Shown: piece after piece, positions 9,044-19,298 of the stretch
Position numbering within the stretch: the stretch's first letter is position 1
How the letters are laid out: every line of letters begins with the position of its first letter
DNA from: Thiomonas sp. FB-Cd
GTDB taxonomy: Bacteria > Pseudomonadota > Gammaproteobacteria > Burkholderiales > Burkholderiaceae_C
DNA length: 64,000 nt
Direction: 5' to 3'
Assembly (NCBI RefSeq): GCF_000733775.1
Contig: NZ_JPOE01000005.1
Coordinates: 1,488,001-1,552,000, forward strand
Position numbers and translations under genes: made by a program
Notes under the pieces: model-generated
Told to the model about the DNA's origin: nothing
The model's input: only the letters and a program-made list of their open reading frames with translations
Database searches by the model: none

Positions 9044-9799
9044 ATGGATATCGTCCGTCTTCCCGACAGCGTCGCCAGCAGTCTCGAGAGGCGCATCCTC
9101 GAGGGCTCTCTGCGAGCCGGGCAGCGCCTGCCGCCCGAGCGCGAGCTGGCAGAGCAACTCGGTGTGTCGCGCCCGTCCTTGCGGGAAGCGTTGCAGAAAC
9201 TTGCAGCCAAGGGGCTTGTTCGCACGCGTCAGGGTGGTGGCACGGTCGTGACGGACAGGTTGCAGGCGAGTTTCGTCGATCCCTGGAAGGATATGCTCAG
9301 CGGGCATCCAACGCTTCAGCACGACTTATTGGAGTTTCGCCACATGCTGGAGGGCCAGGCTGCACGGCTGGCAGCGGAGCGCGCGAACGACTTCGATGTC
9401 GAGCGCATTGACGCGGCGTTCAACACGCTCGAGGCAGCTTATGAGCACGGGGATCTCGAGGCCTGCATCAAGGCTGATGTGGACTTCCACCAGGCCGTCG
9501 CGGAGGCATCGCACAACGTCCTGATTGCGCACCTCAGCGCGAGCCTGCATCGACTCATTCATGATGACGTGGAAAGGAATCTCCACTACCTGCATGGCCA
9601 CCCTGGCAAGTGGTCTCAGCTGCGCGAGCAGCATCATGAGATTTGGGCCAAGACGCGGGCACGCGAACCACAGGCTGCAGCCGCCGCGGCACGAAATCAC
9701 ATCACCTTTGTGCAGACGACCATGTCGGAGACTGCGCTCGAGGTGTCCCGGCTCGAAAGCGCCAAGCGCCGGGTCCGTAGTGAATCAAAGGCTCCATGA
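9044..9799 (+). CDS. lldR: FadR-subfamily GntR regulator of lactate utilisation
   Basis: DNA-binding regulator of 251 residues. The N-terminal winged helix contains RLPPERELAEQLGVSRPSLREALQKL followed by a glycine-rich wing (RTRQGGGTVV); the C-terminal FCD ligand-binding domain has the metal-binding histidines in DVDFHQAVAEASHN and HHEIW. ATG at 9044 gives the standard N-terminus (MDIVRLPDSV); an earlier in-frame ATG at 8972 would run through both operators. Divergent to lldP and flanked by matching palindromes, it is best read as the lactate-responsive repressor/activator LldR. PdhR is the main alternative. Confidence 0.88.
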   Translation: MDIVRLPDSVASSLERRILEGSLRAGQRLPPERELAEQLGVSRPSLREALQKLAAKGLVRTRQGGGTVVTDRLQASFVDPWKDMLSGHPTLQHDLLEFRHMLEGQAARLAAERANDFDVERIDAAFNTLEAAYEHGDLEACIKADVDFHQAVAEASHNVLIAHLSASLHRLIHDDVERNLHYLHGHPGKWSQLREQHHEIWAKTRAREPQAAAAAARNHITFVQTTMSETALEVSRLESAKRRVRSESKAP

Positions 9800-10027
9800 C
9801 GGGGAGCGCGCCGCTCATGCAGCCGACCAGCGCGACACGTTGATACGACACAATCGCCTTGGCACTCGGCACCCGATGGCCGGATGCCTGGCCTGCGCAT
9901 CCGCAGGCGAATGCCTCAAGGTCGTCCGTCGGGCAGGTCAGGCTATACGGCGATGAGCCTTGCGGCCACCAAGGCATCGACGTCGGCCTGCTCGGCAGGG
10001 TGCCGACGCGGCGCTGGGCCGCCCCAT

Positions 10028-10480
10028 TCACGAAGTGCTCGAGGTCGCCGCGCGCTCGAAGGCTCGGCGCAAGGACACTAGGGCTTGCATCGCCAGAGCC
10101 TGGTCTTCAGTGCCCAGATGCGCGAAGGCGCGTGCGAGGTATTCGCCGTGCGCCGGGAATACACGCTCAAAGAGCGCCTGCCCTTTCGGGGTGAGTTGCA
10201 CGATCTGCCCACGCCCGTCCGTGGGGTTGGGCAGGCGCTGCACAAGGCCCTTGAGATGCAGGCGATCCACGACGCCGGTGAGTGTGCCCTTCGTGATGAG
10301 CGTTTTGTCCGCGAGTGTCTTTGCGCTCATGCCGGGCGTGTCGCCCAGGGTGGCCAGCACGTCGAACTGTGCCGGGGTCAGTCCCATGCGCTGCACATGC
10401 GCTGCCGAATAGTGCTCAAACGTCTGGTAGGTGCGCGCCAATTCGCGCAGCAAAGGCAGGAAGGATGGCTTGGTGGTCAC
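10028..10480 (-). CDS. MarR-family transcriptional regulator
   Basis: A 150-residue winged-helix protein. The recognition region reads [41 protein letters not shown], followed by [13 protein letters not shown], the classic MarR helix-turn-helix and wing. It starts with GTG at 10480. No neighbouring gene suggests its target: upstream is the Lrp-type regulator on the same strand and downstream a 228-base gap before lldR. MarR proteins usually sense aromatic or phenolic small molecules; which one is unknown here. Confidence 0.85.
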   Translation of the reverse strand: MTTKPSFLPLLRELARTYQTFEHYSAAHVQRMGLTPAQFDVLATLGDTPGMSAKTLADKTLITKGTLTGVVDRLHLKGLVQRLPNPTDGRGQIVQLTPKGQALFERVFPAHGEYLARAFAHLGTEDQALAMQALVSLRRAFERAATSSTS

Positions 10481-10606
10481 GATGGGATTGTTACGCAGTC
10501 AGCGCGCCGATGTTTGTTCCGGCCCAAGTCGGTGCGAACGGCAGCAAGGGGCCGGGAAGCTCTCGGGCCTCATTTCCGAATGGCATCGAACGCCGCGCCG
10601 TCCACT

Positions 10607-11074
10607 CTATCGGTCAACGGGAAGGTAGAGGGTTTCCTTGATTTCCTCCATCACGACATAGCTATGGGATTCGGCCGATACCGGCAGGCGCTTGAGGATG
10701 TCGCCCAGGAGATGCCGATATTCCTTCATGCCGCGCATGCGGAACTTCACCAGATAGTCAAAGCCGCCCGAGACGAGGTGGCATTCCATCACCTCGGGCA
10801 TGTGCAGAAGCTCGCGGCGGATAGTTTCAAAGACATCGCCGGATTTGGCCGAGAGCTTGATCTCCACAAATACGAGGAGGGTTTTGCCCAACGCTTCTGG
10901 GGTGACGCGTGCGTGATACCCGGCGATGACTCCGGTGCGTTCCATGCGCTTGACACGCTCGGTACACGGGGAGGCGGACAAGCCAACCTGACTTGCCAGA
11001 TCCGTCATGGAAATGCGGCCGTCGCGTTGAAGGATGTCCAGGATTTTGCGATCGATGCGGTCAAGGTCTTGCAT
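10607..11074 (-). CDS. Lrp/AsnC-family regulator, probably of dadA
   Basis: A 155-residue feast/famine regulator. The N-terminal helix-turn-helix ([25 protein letters not shown]) precedes an RAM/AsnC ligand-binding domain (ending ETLYLPVDR). The ATG at 11074 is preferred; a longer frame would need a TTG. It is divergent from the D-amino-acid dehydrogenase gene across 129 bases, the usual place for a local Lrp-type activator such as DadR/AlaR. Regulation of dadA by D- or L-alanine is inferred from this arrangement. Confidence 0.88.
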   Translation of the reverse strand: MQDLDRIDRKILDILQRDGRISMTDLASQVGLSASPCTERVKRMERTGVIAGYHARVTPEALGKTLLVFVEIKLSAKSGDVFETIRRELLHMPEVMECHLVSGGFDYLVKFRMRGMKEYRHLLGDILKRLPVSAESHSYVVMEEIKETLYLPVDR

Positions 11075-11203
11075 TTTTCTGGTCGCGCCACCCGTCAAAA
11101 GGAAGAGTCAGTGGAATTCGCTTCAAAAGCATCAAAGAAAAGTGAAAAACGTGCAAGGCTAATCGATATAGTTGCATTATCGTCGATTGATAAGGCCGTT
11201 GGC

Positions 11204-12496
11204 ATGAAAGTCATTGTTCTTGGTGCGGGTGTGATCGGCACCACCACAGCGTATTACCTGGCACGGTCTGGGGCCGAGGTCACCGTCATCGACCGGCAGG
11301 CGGGTGCCGCCATGGAAACCAGCCAAGCCAATGCAGGGCAGATTTCGCCCGGTTACGCCACGCCCTGGGCCGCGCCGGGGATTCCCGTCAAAGCGCTGAA
11401 GTGGATGTTTCAGCGCCACGCGCCCCTGGCCGTGCGCCCTGATGCGAGTCTGTGGCAACTGCGTTGGATGGCTGCCATGCTGCGCAACTGCACGCCATCG
11501 CGTTATGCGGTCAACAAGGAACGCATGATGCGCGTGGCGGAATACAGTCGCGACTGCCTGCGGCAGCTTCGCGCTGATACGGGCATTGCTTATGAGCACC
11601 GCACGGGTGGAACGTTGCAGGTGTTTCGCAAACAGGCGCAGCTTGATGCCGTGCAGCGCGATATCGCTGTGCTTGAGGAATGCGGCGTGCCCTATGAGCT
11701 GCTTGACGGCGAGCAGCTCGCCCAAGTCGAGCCCGCCTTGGCTCAGGCGAGGGGCAGGCTTGTCGGAGGTTTGCGCCTGCCCAATGACGAGACGGGCGAT
11801 TGCCAGCTGTTCACAACCGGCCTGAGCGAGCGCGCCCAATCGCTGGGCGCCGTGTTCCGGTTCCAACAGACGGTGGATGGCTTGCTCACCGATGGTCGCT
11901 CGATCACCGGCGTGCGTGTGGGCAACGCCGTGCTCAAGGCTGACCGCTACGTGCTTGCCATGGGCAGTTATTCAAGGGACTTTCTCCTTCCGTTGGGTCT
12001 CGATCTGCCCGTATACCCTGTCAAGGGGTATTCACTCACCGTGCCACTGATCGACGAAGCCCTTGCGCCGCGTTCCACAGTTCTGGATGAGACCTACAAA
12101 GTGGCCCTCACGCGTTTTGACCAGCGCATTCGTGTGGGCGGCATGGCCGAACTTGGCGGCTTTGACCTTCGCCTCAATCCCCGCCGGCGCGAAACGCTGG
12201 AGATGGTGACGCGCGACCTCTTCCCGGGTGGCGACCTGCCCGCGGCCACGTTCTGGACGGGCCTGCGGCCGATGACGCCGGACGGCACGCCGATCCTCGG
12301 ACCCACGCGCCACGCCAACCTGTTTCTGAACACCGGGCATGGGACCTTGGGCTGGACCATGGCCTGCGGTTCTGCGCGGATCGTCACCGATCTGGTGCTG
12401 GGCCGCAAGCCCGATGTCAGCACAGCGGGCCTTGGCCTTGAGCGCTACGACGAGCGCCGTACCGACGCGCCGCGCCTGCGCCCAGCATCGGCCTGA
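11204..12496 (+). CDS. dadA: D-amino acid dehydrogenase small subunit
   Basis: FAD-dependent deamination of D-alanine and other D-amino acids to 2-oxo acids with electrons passed to quinone. The 430-residue protein opens with [23 protein letters not shown], the Rossmann FAD loop, and ends with [15 protein letters not shown] and [14 protein letters not shown], both DadA signatures. The DAO-type fold spans the whole length. The usual downstream alanine racemase dadX is absent; instead the gene converges on the transglutaminase gene. ATG at 11204 removes a long upstream in-frame extension that overlaps the divergent Lrp gene. Confidence 0.93.
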   Translation: MKVIVLGAGVIGTTTAYYLARSGAEVTVIDRQAGAAMETSQANAGQISPGYATPWAAPGIPVKALKWMFQRHAPLAVRPDASLWQLRWMAAMLRNCTPSRYAVNKERMMRVAEYSRDCLRQLRADTGIAYEHRTGGTLQVFRKQAQLDAVQRDIAVLEECGVPYELLDGEQLAQVEPALAQARGRLVGGLRLPNDETGDCQLFTTGLSERAQSLGAVFRFQQTVDGLLTDGRSITGVRVGNAVLKADRYVLAMGSYSRDFLLPLGLDLPVYPVKGYSLTVPLIDEALAPRSTVLDETYKVALTRFDQRIRVGGMAELGGFDLRLNPRRRETLEMVTRDLFPGGDLPAATFWTGLRPMTPDGTPILGPTRHANLFLNTGHGTLGWTMACGSARIVTDLVLGRKPDVSTAGLGLERYDERRTDAPRLRPASA

Positions 12497-12519
12497 TGCG
12501 CGTGCCGGGCCGACGCAGT

Positions 12520-15500
12520 TCACGGGTTGTCGAAGCGAAGGTCCAGTGTGAGGGGGAAATCCGGGTTGAGCGGCTCGGCCTTGCAGACGATGGGACCGGG
12601 CGTGTGGCCATGCTCCCAGAAGCGGGCGCGCCGCCGCGCCTCGGCCTCGTTTGCATTTACCGGAAACGTGTCATAGCTGCGGCCTCCGGGGTGGCTGACA
12701 TGGTAGGTGCAACCCCCGACGGCGCGTTCGTTCCATCGATCGACCAGGTCGAAAACCAGGGGGCCTTGCGCGCCGATTCCGGGATGAAGGGCTGAGTGGG
12801 GCGCCCAAGCCTTGAAGCGTACGCCGGCCACGAACTCGCCCGGGACGCCCGTGGGATGCAGCGGTAGCCAGCGCCGGTTGCATAGCACGGCATGGCGCGA
12901 GCCCGTCATGCCGCGTACGCGTACCTGCAGGCGCTCGACCGACGAGTCCACGTAGCGCGCGGTGCTGCCCTCGGCCATTTCCTCGCCCAGGACGTGCCAG
13001 GGCTCGATGGCCTGACGCAACTCGATTTCCACGCTGTCGTATGTCACGGTTCCGCAACGCGGAAAGCGAAACTCCATGAAGGGGGAAAACCAGCTGTCCT
13101 CAAACGCGTAGCCCGCGGCGCGCAAGTCGCGGCAGATGTCGCGCATGTCCAGATCGACGAAATGCGGAAGCATGAATCGGTCGTGTAGCGCCGTACCCCA
13201 GCGCACCAACTGGCCGCTGTCAGGATGGCGCCAGAACCGCGCCACGAGCGCGCGCAGCAGCAGCGCCTGGACCAGGCTCATGCGTGCGTGCGGTGGCATC
13301 TCGAACGCGCGAAGCTCAACCAGGCCGAGGCGCCCTGTGGGACCGTCGGGCGAGTACAGCTTGTCGATGCAGAACTCGGCACGGTGTGTGTTGCCCGTGA
13401 GATCCACCAGGTGGTTTCGCAGGAGCCGGTCCACAAGCCAGGGTTGCGCGCTGGTTTGCCCCGGCGGGGCTTTCTGGTCGAGTTGTTGAAAGGCGATGGT
13501 CAGCTCATACAGCGCGTCGTCGCGCGCCTCATCCACCCTTGGAGCCTGGCTGGTGGGCCCGATAAATGCGCCGGAAAACAAGTAGGAAAGCGCTGGATGG
13601 CGTTGCCAGTACGCGATCAGGCTCTTGAGCAGGTCGGGTCTGCGCAGAAACGGGCTATCAGCCGCAGTCGCCCCGCCGAGGGTGATGTGGTTGCCACCGC
13701 CAGTGCCCGCATGACGGCCATCGAGCATGAACTTTTCCGTGGCCAGGTGGCACGCGCGCGCCTCGGCGTACAACGTCTCGGTCCGCGCCTCGAGCGCATC
13801 CCAGTCCGGCGAGGGGTGGATGTTGACCTCAATGACGCCTGGATCGGGCGTCACGGAGAAGGTCTGCAGGCGTTCATCCCGCGGTGGGGTATAGCCCTCG
13901 ATGCATACAGGCAGCTCAAGGGCCTGGGTTGTGTGCTCGATGGCGGCGATCAGCGCCAGCCATGACTCCAGGGTCGCGATCGGTGGGAGGAACACGTGCA
14001 ACGTTCCCGAGCGCACTTGCAGGCATAGCGCGGTGTGGACAATCTCCGCGGGGCGGGATTTGCGCAGGATCACGTTCTTGCGCCCCGGCGCCGGAGCACG
14101 CGCAAGGCCGAGCGCGGCGTGAAAGTCGGCAAGGGCATGGCGCGGTGCAAAGGGGTCGGGCGGAAGTTGGAGGTCAAAGTCCTCAGGCGGTGCCCACGGC
14201 AAGCTCGCCAACGGCAGACGGTAGCCCAGTGGTGAGTCGCCTGGCACCAGCGTGAGGCGTTCGCCGCGTAGCGGCCAGCGGCTGGAATGCCAGTGGCCGT
14301 CCGCTTCTGCCTTGAGTGGAAGCACATAGCCCACAACCGCATTCAGGCCATGCGCCAACCGGGCGACGAGCTTGGCGCGGGAGTCGGCATCGCCGCTTGC
14401 GGCGATCAGTTCCTGGACGTTTTCGGGAAGGCGGCTTTCAGCCTGAGCTGCGTGCAAGGCGTCCTCGAAAGCGGGCATCAGGTAGCCGCCATTGAGCCCC
14501 AGCACTTCACACAGGCGCTTGCCGAACTGTGCCGCAGCGCTGGGATCGAGCGCCTTGGCGCCGGCTGCGGCCGGTCCCGCAAGCCATTGCGCGTCCCGCC
14601 ACACGGGCTTGCCGTCGGTGCGCCAGTACGCCGTCATGGCCCAGCGCGGCAACGCCTCGCCTGGGTACCACTTGCCTTGGCCAAAGTGCAACAGCGCGCC
14701 GCTGGTGAATTGCGTTGACAGGCGGCGCAGCAGGGCACCGGCCATGCGCTCCTTGTCGGGGCCGAGTGCGGCGGTGTTCCATTGTGCCCCCTGCATGTCC
14801 AGCGCGGAAACGAAAGTGGGTTCGCCGCCTTGCGTCAGTCGAACGTCGCCCGCGCGCAGATCCGCGTCGATGCGGCGCCCCAGGGTGCGGATCGATTGCC
14901 ATTGGGCTTCGGTATAGGGAAGGGTGACGCGGGGGTCCTCGAACACCCGCTGCACCGTCATGGTGAAGTCGAGGCGACTTTCGCAGGGGTCGGTCTTCCC
15001 AATAATGGGCGCAGCCGAGGACGGTTGGGCGCTTGCCGCCAACGGGATATGACCTTCTCCGGCGAACAGGCCGGATGTGGCGTCCAGTCCGATCCAGCCG
15101 GCTCCGGGCACATAAGCCTCGCACCAAGCGTGCAAGTCTGTGAAGTCGGCGCCAGGCCCGGCAGGTCCATCCAGCGGCTTGACGTCGGCCGTCAGCTGAA
15201 TCAGATAGCCCGAGACAAAACGTGCGGCAAGGCCCAGGTTGCGCAGGATCTGCACGAGCAGCCAGGCGCTGTCGCGGCATGAGCCCGAAGCGTTACTCAG
15301 TGTGGCTTCGCAGCTTTGAATCCCGGGCTCCATGCGAATGAGGTAGGACACCGCGTGCTGCACGGCTTGGTTGGCGCGAACCAGGAGATCGGTGGTTGTG
15401 ATGTGCGTGGGTAAGTCCGCCCGAAATGCATCCAGCCACGCCTGCTGTCGCGGCCCCACGGGGTCGCACTCCATAAATGGCGCGAGCTCGGTGCGCAATT

Positions 15501-15825
15501 CCTGCGGATAGGTGAAGGGAAATGGCTCGGCCCACGGTTCGACGAAAAAATCGAAGGGATTGATGACCGTCATGTCGGCCACCAGATCCACCGTCACTTC
15601 AAGTTCGCGCGTAGGCTCGGGAAAAGTCAGACGGGCGACGAAATTGCCGTAGGCATCCTGCTGCCAGTTGATGAAATGCCGGGCCGGTTTGGCCGTCAGG
15701 GAGTAGCTGAGGATCGGCGTGCGATTGTGTGTAGCAGGACGCAATCGCACCTCGTGTGGAGCAAGTTTCACCGGGCGGTCAAACCTGTAGCGGGTTTGGT
15801 GGTGAAGCGCAACGCGGATGGTCAT
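12520..15825 (-). CDS. Transglutaminase-like protease fused to DUF2126
   Basis: A 1101-residue protein. Residues about 1-260 form a bacterial N-terminal beta domain plus transglutaminase core with a complete catalytic triad: C183 in ASGSCRDSAW, H232 in DLHAWCEAY and D248 in IGLDATSG. The remaining about 800 residues match the DUF2126 region, with conserved patches such as LTQGGEPTFVS, GRHAGTGGGNHITLGG and RAFEMPPHARMSLVQ. No signal peptide or membrane segment is seen. It is divergent from the ATP-grasp/alpha-E/Anbu genes, which are its usual genomic partners; the group is predicted to make and cleave unusual peptide bonds. The ATG at 15825 gives the common MTIRVALHHQT N-terminus; longer in-frame starts lack support. 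Confidence 0.88.
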   Translation of the reverse strand: MTIRVALHHQTRYRFDRPVKLAPHEVRLRPATHNRTPILSYSLTAKPARHFINWQQDAYGNFVARLTFPEPTRELEVTVDLVADMTVINPFDFFVEPWAEPFPFTYPQELRTELAPFMECDPVGPRQQAWLDAFRADLPTHITTTDLLVRANQAVQHAVSYLIRMEPGIQSCEATLSNASGSCRDSAWLLVQILRNLGLAARFVSGYLIQLTADVKPLDGPAGPGADFTDLHAWCEAYVPGAGWIGLDATSGLFAGEGHIPLAASAQPSSAAPIIGKTDPCESRLDFTMTVQRVFEDPRVTLPYTEAQWQSIRTLGRRIDADLRAGDVRLTQGGEPTFVSALDMQGAQWNTAALGPDKERMAGALLRRLSTQFTSGALLHFGQGKWYPGEALPRWAMTAYWRTDGKPVWRDAQWLAGPAAAGAKALDPSAAAQFGKRLCEVLGLNGGYLMPAFEDALHAAQAESRLPENVQELIAASGDADSRAKLVARLAHGLNAVVGYVLPLKAEADGHWHSSRWPLRGERLTLVPGDSPLGYRLPLASLPWAPPEDFDLQLPPDPFAPRHALADFHAALGLARAPAPGRKNVILRKSRPAEIVHTALCLQVRSGTLHVFLPPIATLESWLALIAAIEHTTQALELPVCIEGYTPPRDERLQTFSVTPDPGVIEVNIHPSPDWDALEARTETLYAEARACHLATEKFMLDGRHAGTGGGNHITLGGATAADSPFLRRPDLLKSLIAYWQRHPALSYLFSGAFIGPTSQAPRVDEARDDALYELTIAFQQLDQKAPPGQTSAQPWLVDRLLRNHLVDLTGNTHRAEFCIDKLYSPDGPTGRLGLVELRAFEMPPHARMSLVQALLLRALVARFWRHPDSGQLVRWGTALHDRFMLPHFVDLDMRDICRDLRAAGYAFEDSWFSPFMEFRFPRCGTVTYDSVEIELRQAIEPWHVLGEEMAEGSTARYVDSSVERLQVRVRGMTGSRHAVLCNRRWLPLHPTGVPGEFVAGVRFKAWAPHSALHPGIGAQGPLVFDLVDRWNERAVGGCTYHVSHPGGRSYDTFPVNANEAEARRRARFWEHGHTPGPIVCKAEPLNPDFPLTLDLRFDNP

Positions 15826-16091
15826 GGCAAACCCAAGTGGACAGTCGTGCGCTTTATCCAGCAACCCTCGTGCCAAAGGTCTGGATGCCTTGCCGGATGC
15901 GGCACGCTTTGCGAATGGGGCGTTGGCTGGCATTGGTGTGCCGATTTGGTGCGCATGCGCCCGGTTGTGGTGCGTCGGCGGCATGACTTGCCCCGCGCTT
16001 GGATTTGCGCCCCATCGGCGTGCGGTGTTGAGGATGATTTCTGGCATGCGGCTTGCTGTGAAAGGGACCGAACCGTTCCGAGAGAAGCGAC

Positions 16092-17501
16092 ATGCAGGCC
16101 TATTCCGAGTGCGAGGGCTTTGGCAGCGAGAGCCGGCCAGCCTGGGCGCGTCTGACCACATGGATGCGCGAAACTGGCATGCCAGCGCTCGCGGCCAAGC
16201 AGGAAGAGGCACGGCTGGCGTTTTACCGCGAGGGCATCACCTTCGCCGTTTACGGCGAAGGTGGCGGTACCGAGCGCGCGATTCCCTTTGACATCCTGCC
16301 GCGCATCATCACGGCTGCCGAATGGGTCCATCTTCAGCGGGGCCTGGCGCAGCGGGTTCAAGCCCTGAACCTCTTCCTGGCCGACATCTATGGGCCGCAG
16401 CGCATCATCAAAGACAAGGTGATTCCGGCCCAGGGCATTCTGGACAACTCGCAATATCGCGCCGGAATGCAAGGGGTCAAGGTGCCGCGCGGCGTGTATG
16501 GCGCGATCTGCGGGATTGATCTGGTCCGTACCGCCGAGCAGGAGTTTTTCGTCTTGGAGGACAACCTGCGCGTGCCCTCCGGGGTGAGCTACATGCTCGA
16601 AAATCGCCGCATCCTCTCCTGGCTGGCTCCTGATCTGTTCGAGTTGCATCGTGTTGCGCCCATCGGCCATTACCCGGAGCTTCTCGACCTGACGTTGCGC
16701 GAACTGGCACCCAGTCACACGGACGACCCCACAGTGGTTGTGCTCACGCCGGGACCGTTCAACAGCGCATATTTCGAGCACGCCTTCCTGGCACAGAGCA
16801 TTGGTGCCGAGCTGGTAGAGGGGCAGGATCTTTTCGTGGACGAGGGCTTTCTTTACATGAAGACGATTCGCGGCCCCCAGCGCGTGGACGTGATCTACCG
16901 GCGCATCGATGACGATTTCCTCGATCCCCGCGCTTTCCGCCCGGATTCCATGCTGGGCGTGCCCGGCCTGTTTGACGTGATCCGCGCAAAGCACGTCACC
17001 TTGGCCAACGCGGTTGGCACGGGCGTGGCCGACGATAAGTCCGTGTACCCCCATGTGCCAGCCATGATTCGCTACTACCTGAGCGAAGATGCCATCCTTC
17101 CCAATGTTCCGACCTTTACCCTGGGTGACACCAAGCAGTGCGGCCATGTACTGGCCAATCTGCATGAACTTGTCGTCAAGGAGGCTCAAGGCGCCGGCGG
17201 CTATGGCATGCTCATTGGTCCCAAGGCCAGCAAGAAGGAGCGCGAAGCGTTCGCCGAGCGGATCCGCGCCCACCCCGAAAAGTACATCGCCCAGCCAACC
17301 CTGGCGCTGTCGACCTGCCCGACGCTGGTGGACGAAGGCGTGGCGCCGCGTCACGTTGATCTGCGCCCCTACGTGCTGCAAGGCACGAGCATCCGCATGG
17401 TTCCCGGCGGACTGACACGCGTGGCTCTGGCGCAGGGATCCCTGGTGGTCAACAGCAGCCAGGGCGGTGGCACCAAGGATACCTGGGTGCTGCAGGAATG
17501 A
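16092..17501 (+). CDS. Circularly permuted ATP-grasp protein (CP_ATPgrasp_2, DUF404/DUF407)
   Basis: Predicted ATP-dependent carboxylate-amine ligase, 469 residues. Family landmarks are GVYGAICGIDLVRT, FFVLEDNLRVPSGVSYMLENR, VVVLTPGPFNSAYFEHAFLA and the C-terminal GAGGYGMLIGPKASKKER. Comparative-genomics work places this family with alpha-E proteins, transglutaminases and Anbu and predicts synthesis of a peptide tag or small peptide; no substrate is known to me. It starts at 16092 and overlaps the first possible start of the alpha-E gene. The 266 bases before it are the divergent promoter region with the transglutaminase gene. Confidence 0.9.
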   Translation: MQAYSECEGFGSESRPAWARLTTWMRETGMPALAAKQEEARLAFYREGITFAVYGEGGGTERAIPFDILPRIITAAEWVHLQRGLAQRVQALNLFLADIYGPQRIIKDKVIPAQGILDNSQYRAGMQGVKVPRGVYGAICGIDLVRTAEQEFFVLEDNLRVPSGVSYMLENRRILSWLAPDLFELHRVAPIGHYPELLDLTLRELAPSHTDDPTVVVLTPGPFNSAYFEHAFLAQSIGAELVEGQDLFVDEGFLYMKTIRGPQRVDVIYRRIDDDFLDPRAFRPDSMLGVPGLFDVIRAKHVTLANAVGTGVADDKSVYPHVPAMIRYYLSEDAILPNVPTFTLGDTKQCGHVLANLHELVVKEAQGAGGYGMLIGPKASKKEREAFAERIRAHPEKYIAQPTLALSTCPTLVDEGVAPRHVDLRPYVLQGTSIRMVPGGLTRVALAQGSLVVNSSQGGGTKDTWVLQE

Positions 17502-17524
17502 GCGTTCGGTACAAGGAGCCCCCT

Positions 17525-18487
17525 ATGCTTTGCCGCACTGCCTCCGATTTATTCTGGATGGGACGCGCCGTGGAGCGCGCTGAATCCATGGCCCGGCTTC
17601 TGGACCTGTCCCGACGGCTGGCCGCGCTGCCGGGCTCGCGAGGCGCCCAGGCGGGACATACCGTGTGGGCGCTGCCATTGCTGGCCACGGGATCCATTCC
17701 CCCGGGCATGGCCGGCGAGGACATGAAGCCGGCCGAGATGCTGTGGCGCTGCGTCCTCGACCGCGAGAATCCGTCCTCGGTCCTGGCTTGCGTGCAACTT
17801 GCGCGAGACGCGGCGCGCAACCAGCGCTCGGTGGTGCCCGCCGAGGTAGTGGCGCCCGTGCAGCTCATGCTGAGCAAAATGCGCAGCCTCAAGCGCCAGC
17901 ATCTGGTCAACGGCGGATTGGGGCACGTGATCAGCGAAATCATGGCATTCTCCGATGCCTTTCGGGGTGTCACGTTCGCCACCATGCTGCGCAGCGAGCC
18001 TTGGCATTTTTTGCGCCTGGGCACTTTCCTCGAGCGTGCCGACGGCTCGGTGCGCATGTGGACGACCCAGGCCGATCCTGAGTTTTCCCTTGTACGGGAT
18101 GGCCCCGACAGCCCACATGCCGCGTTTCATCGCGTCGCGATGCTGGAATCGGCCTCTGCGCTCATGCCACTGAGGCGCCTGCACGGCGAGCCCAACCGCA
18201 AGGGTGTGACCGACATGCTGCTGCGTCGACCGGATTTCCCACGCTCTGCGTCCTACTGTCTGATTGAGGCGCAAAAGGCTCTCGCATCGCTTCAGGTCAA
18301 CCCCTCCGAGCCCACCTCGCGTCTGGTTGGCAAGGCCCTTGCCGGCGTGTCGTACCTGGAGCCCAAGGAAGATGCCGAAAGCATGTTTGCATTCGGCGCT
18401 GCTCGCCAGTTCGACATTTACGCCGCCGAGGCAGCGGTCGACGAGCGCTTTTTCGTTGCGAAAACCCCGCTGCGCCGCGCAGCCTGA
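17525..18487 (+). CDS. Alpha-E domain protein (DUF403)
   Basis: Helical alpha-E protein of 320 residues beginning MLCRTASDLFWMGRAVERAESMARLLD, which matches the family N-terminus almost exactly. The ATG at 17525 is preceded by AAGGAG at 6 bases; an upstream ATG at 17498 overlaps the ATP-grasp stop but gives nine atypical residues. Conserved RGVTFATMLRSEPWHFLRLGTFLERAD follows. Function is unproven; alpha-E proteins are obligate neighbours of the permuted ATP-grasp and are thought to act with it. It lies in one operon with the ATP-grasp and Anbu genes. Confidence 0.88.
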   Translation: MLCRTASDLFWMGRAVERAESMARLLDLSRRLAALPGSRGAQAGHTVWALPLLATGSIPPGMAGEDMKPAEMLWRCVLDRENPSSVLACVQLARDAARNQRSVVPAEVVAPVQLMLSKMRSLKRQHLVNGGLGHVISEIMAFSDAFRGVTFATMLRSEPWHFLRLGTFLERADGSVRMWTTQADPEFSLVRDGPDSPHAAFHRVAMLESASALMPLRRLHGEPNRKGVTDMLLRRPDFPRSASYCLIEAQKALASLQVNPSEPTSRLVGKALAGVSYLEPKEDAESMFAFGAARQFDIYAAEAAVDERFFVAKTPLRRAA

Positions 18488-18554
18488 GCCGCTCGGCATG
18501 CGTGGCTGGCGCCGGGCCACGTATGCTGCAGCACTCCAACCCACGATTCGACCC

Positions 18555-19298
18555 ATGACTTATTGCTGCGCCGTCAAGCTCAATGCGGGCCTGGTCTTTG
18601 CCTCCGACAGTCGGACCCATGCGGGTGTCGACAATATCGGCCGCTTTAGCAAACTGCATGTGCTGGAGCAGCCCGGCGAACGCGTCATCACCATGCTGTC
18701 GGCCGGTAACCTGAGCGTCACCCAGGGAGCCATCGAACACCTGCACCGCGCGGTGCGCCAAGGCGATGTGCTGAACTGGACCAACGCTGCAAGCATGGCG
18801 GATGTGGCGATGCTCCTGGGCCAAGCCATGCGCCAAGTGCGCGAGCGTGACGAACCCTATCTGGCCAAGAGCGGCATTGACGCCAGCGCATCGTTTTTAC
18901 TTGGCGGCCAAATCCAGGGCGAGCGCCCGCGCCTTTTTCTGGTGTACTCCGAAGGCAACGCGATTGAGGCAACCGCCGAGACCCCTTTCCTGCAGATTGG
19001 CGAGATCAAGTACGGCAAACCCATACTGGATCGCGTGATCCGCCCCGAGATTGGGCTCCTTGATGCGACCAAGTGCGTGCTGGTCAGCTTTGACTCGACC
19101 ATGCGCAGCAACGTCAGCGTGGGCCTGCCGATCGATCTGCTGTTGCTGCCCATCAACCACTTGCGCGCTGACATGAAATTCCACATCGACGAGCAGGATG
19201 CCTACTGGCGAGAGCTCTCCGACCGCTGGGCGGTGGGTGTGCGGCGTGTTTTCGCCGAACTGCCGCCTCCCCAGTGGTATCCGGATACGCAACAGTGA
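18555..19298 (+). CDS. anbu: Anbu, proteasome-like Ntn-hydrolase peptidase
   Basis: Ancestral beta-subunit-type proteasome homologue, 247 residues. After removal of Met the N-terminal Thr would be the nucleophile (MTYCCAVKL), with D17 in ASDSRT and K32 in RFSKLHV at the proteasome positions. SFDSTMRSNVSVGLPIDLL is typical of the Anbu group (COG3484). The start at 18555 is forced by the requirement for Thr at position 2; the frame continues upstream through the alpha-E gene. With the ATP-grasp, alpha-E and transglutaminase genes it completes the known Anbu island. Confidence 0.9.
   Translation: MTYCCAVKLNAGLVFASDSRTHAGVDNIGRFSKLHVLEQPGERVITMLSAGNLSVTQGAIEHLHRAVRQGDVLNWTNAASMADVAMLLGQAMRQVRERDEPYLAKSGIDASASFLLGGQIQGERPRLFLVYSEGNAIEATAETPFLQIGEIKYGKPILDRVIRPEIGLLDATKCVLVSFDSTMRSNVSVGLPIDLLLLPINHLRADMKFHIDEQDAYWRELSDRWAVGVRRVFAELPPPQWYPDTQQ

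Noticed and set aside
10085..11203. N-terminal extension of dadA by several hundred codons
   Set aside because: It runs antisense through the MarR and Lrp genes; the FAD loop begins at 11204.
15822..17381. A long open frame antisense to the ATP-grasp gene (about 519 codons)
   Set aside because: It lies opposite a well-conserved gene in high-GC sequence, where long antisense frames are common; its translation is rich in His, Gln and Arg and matches no family.
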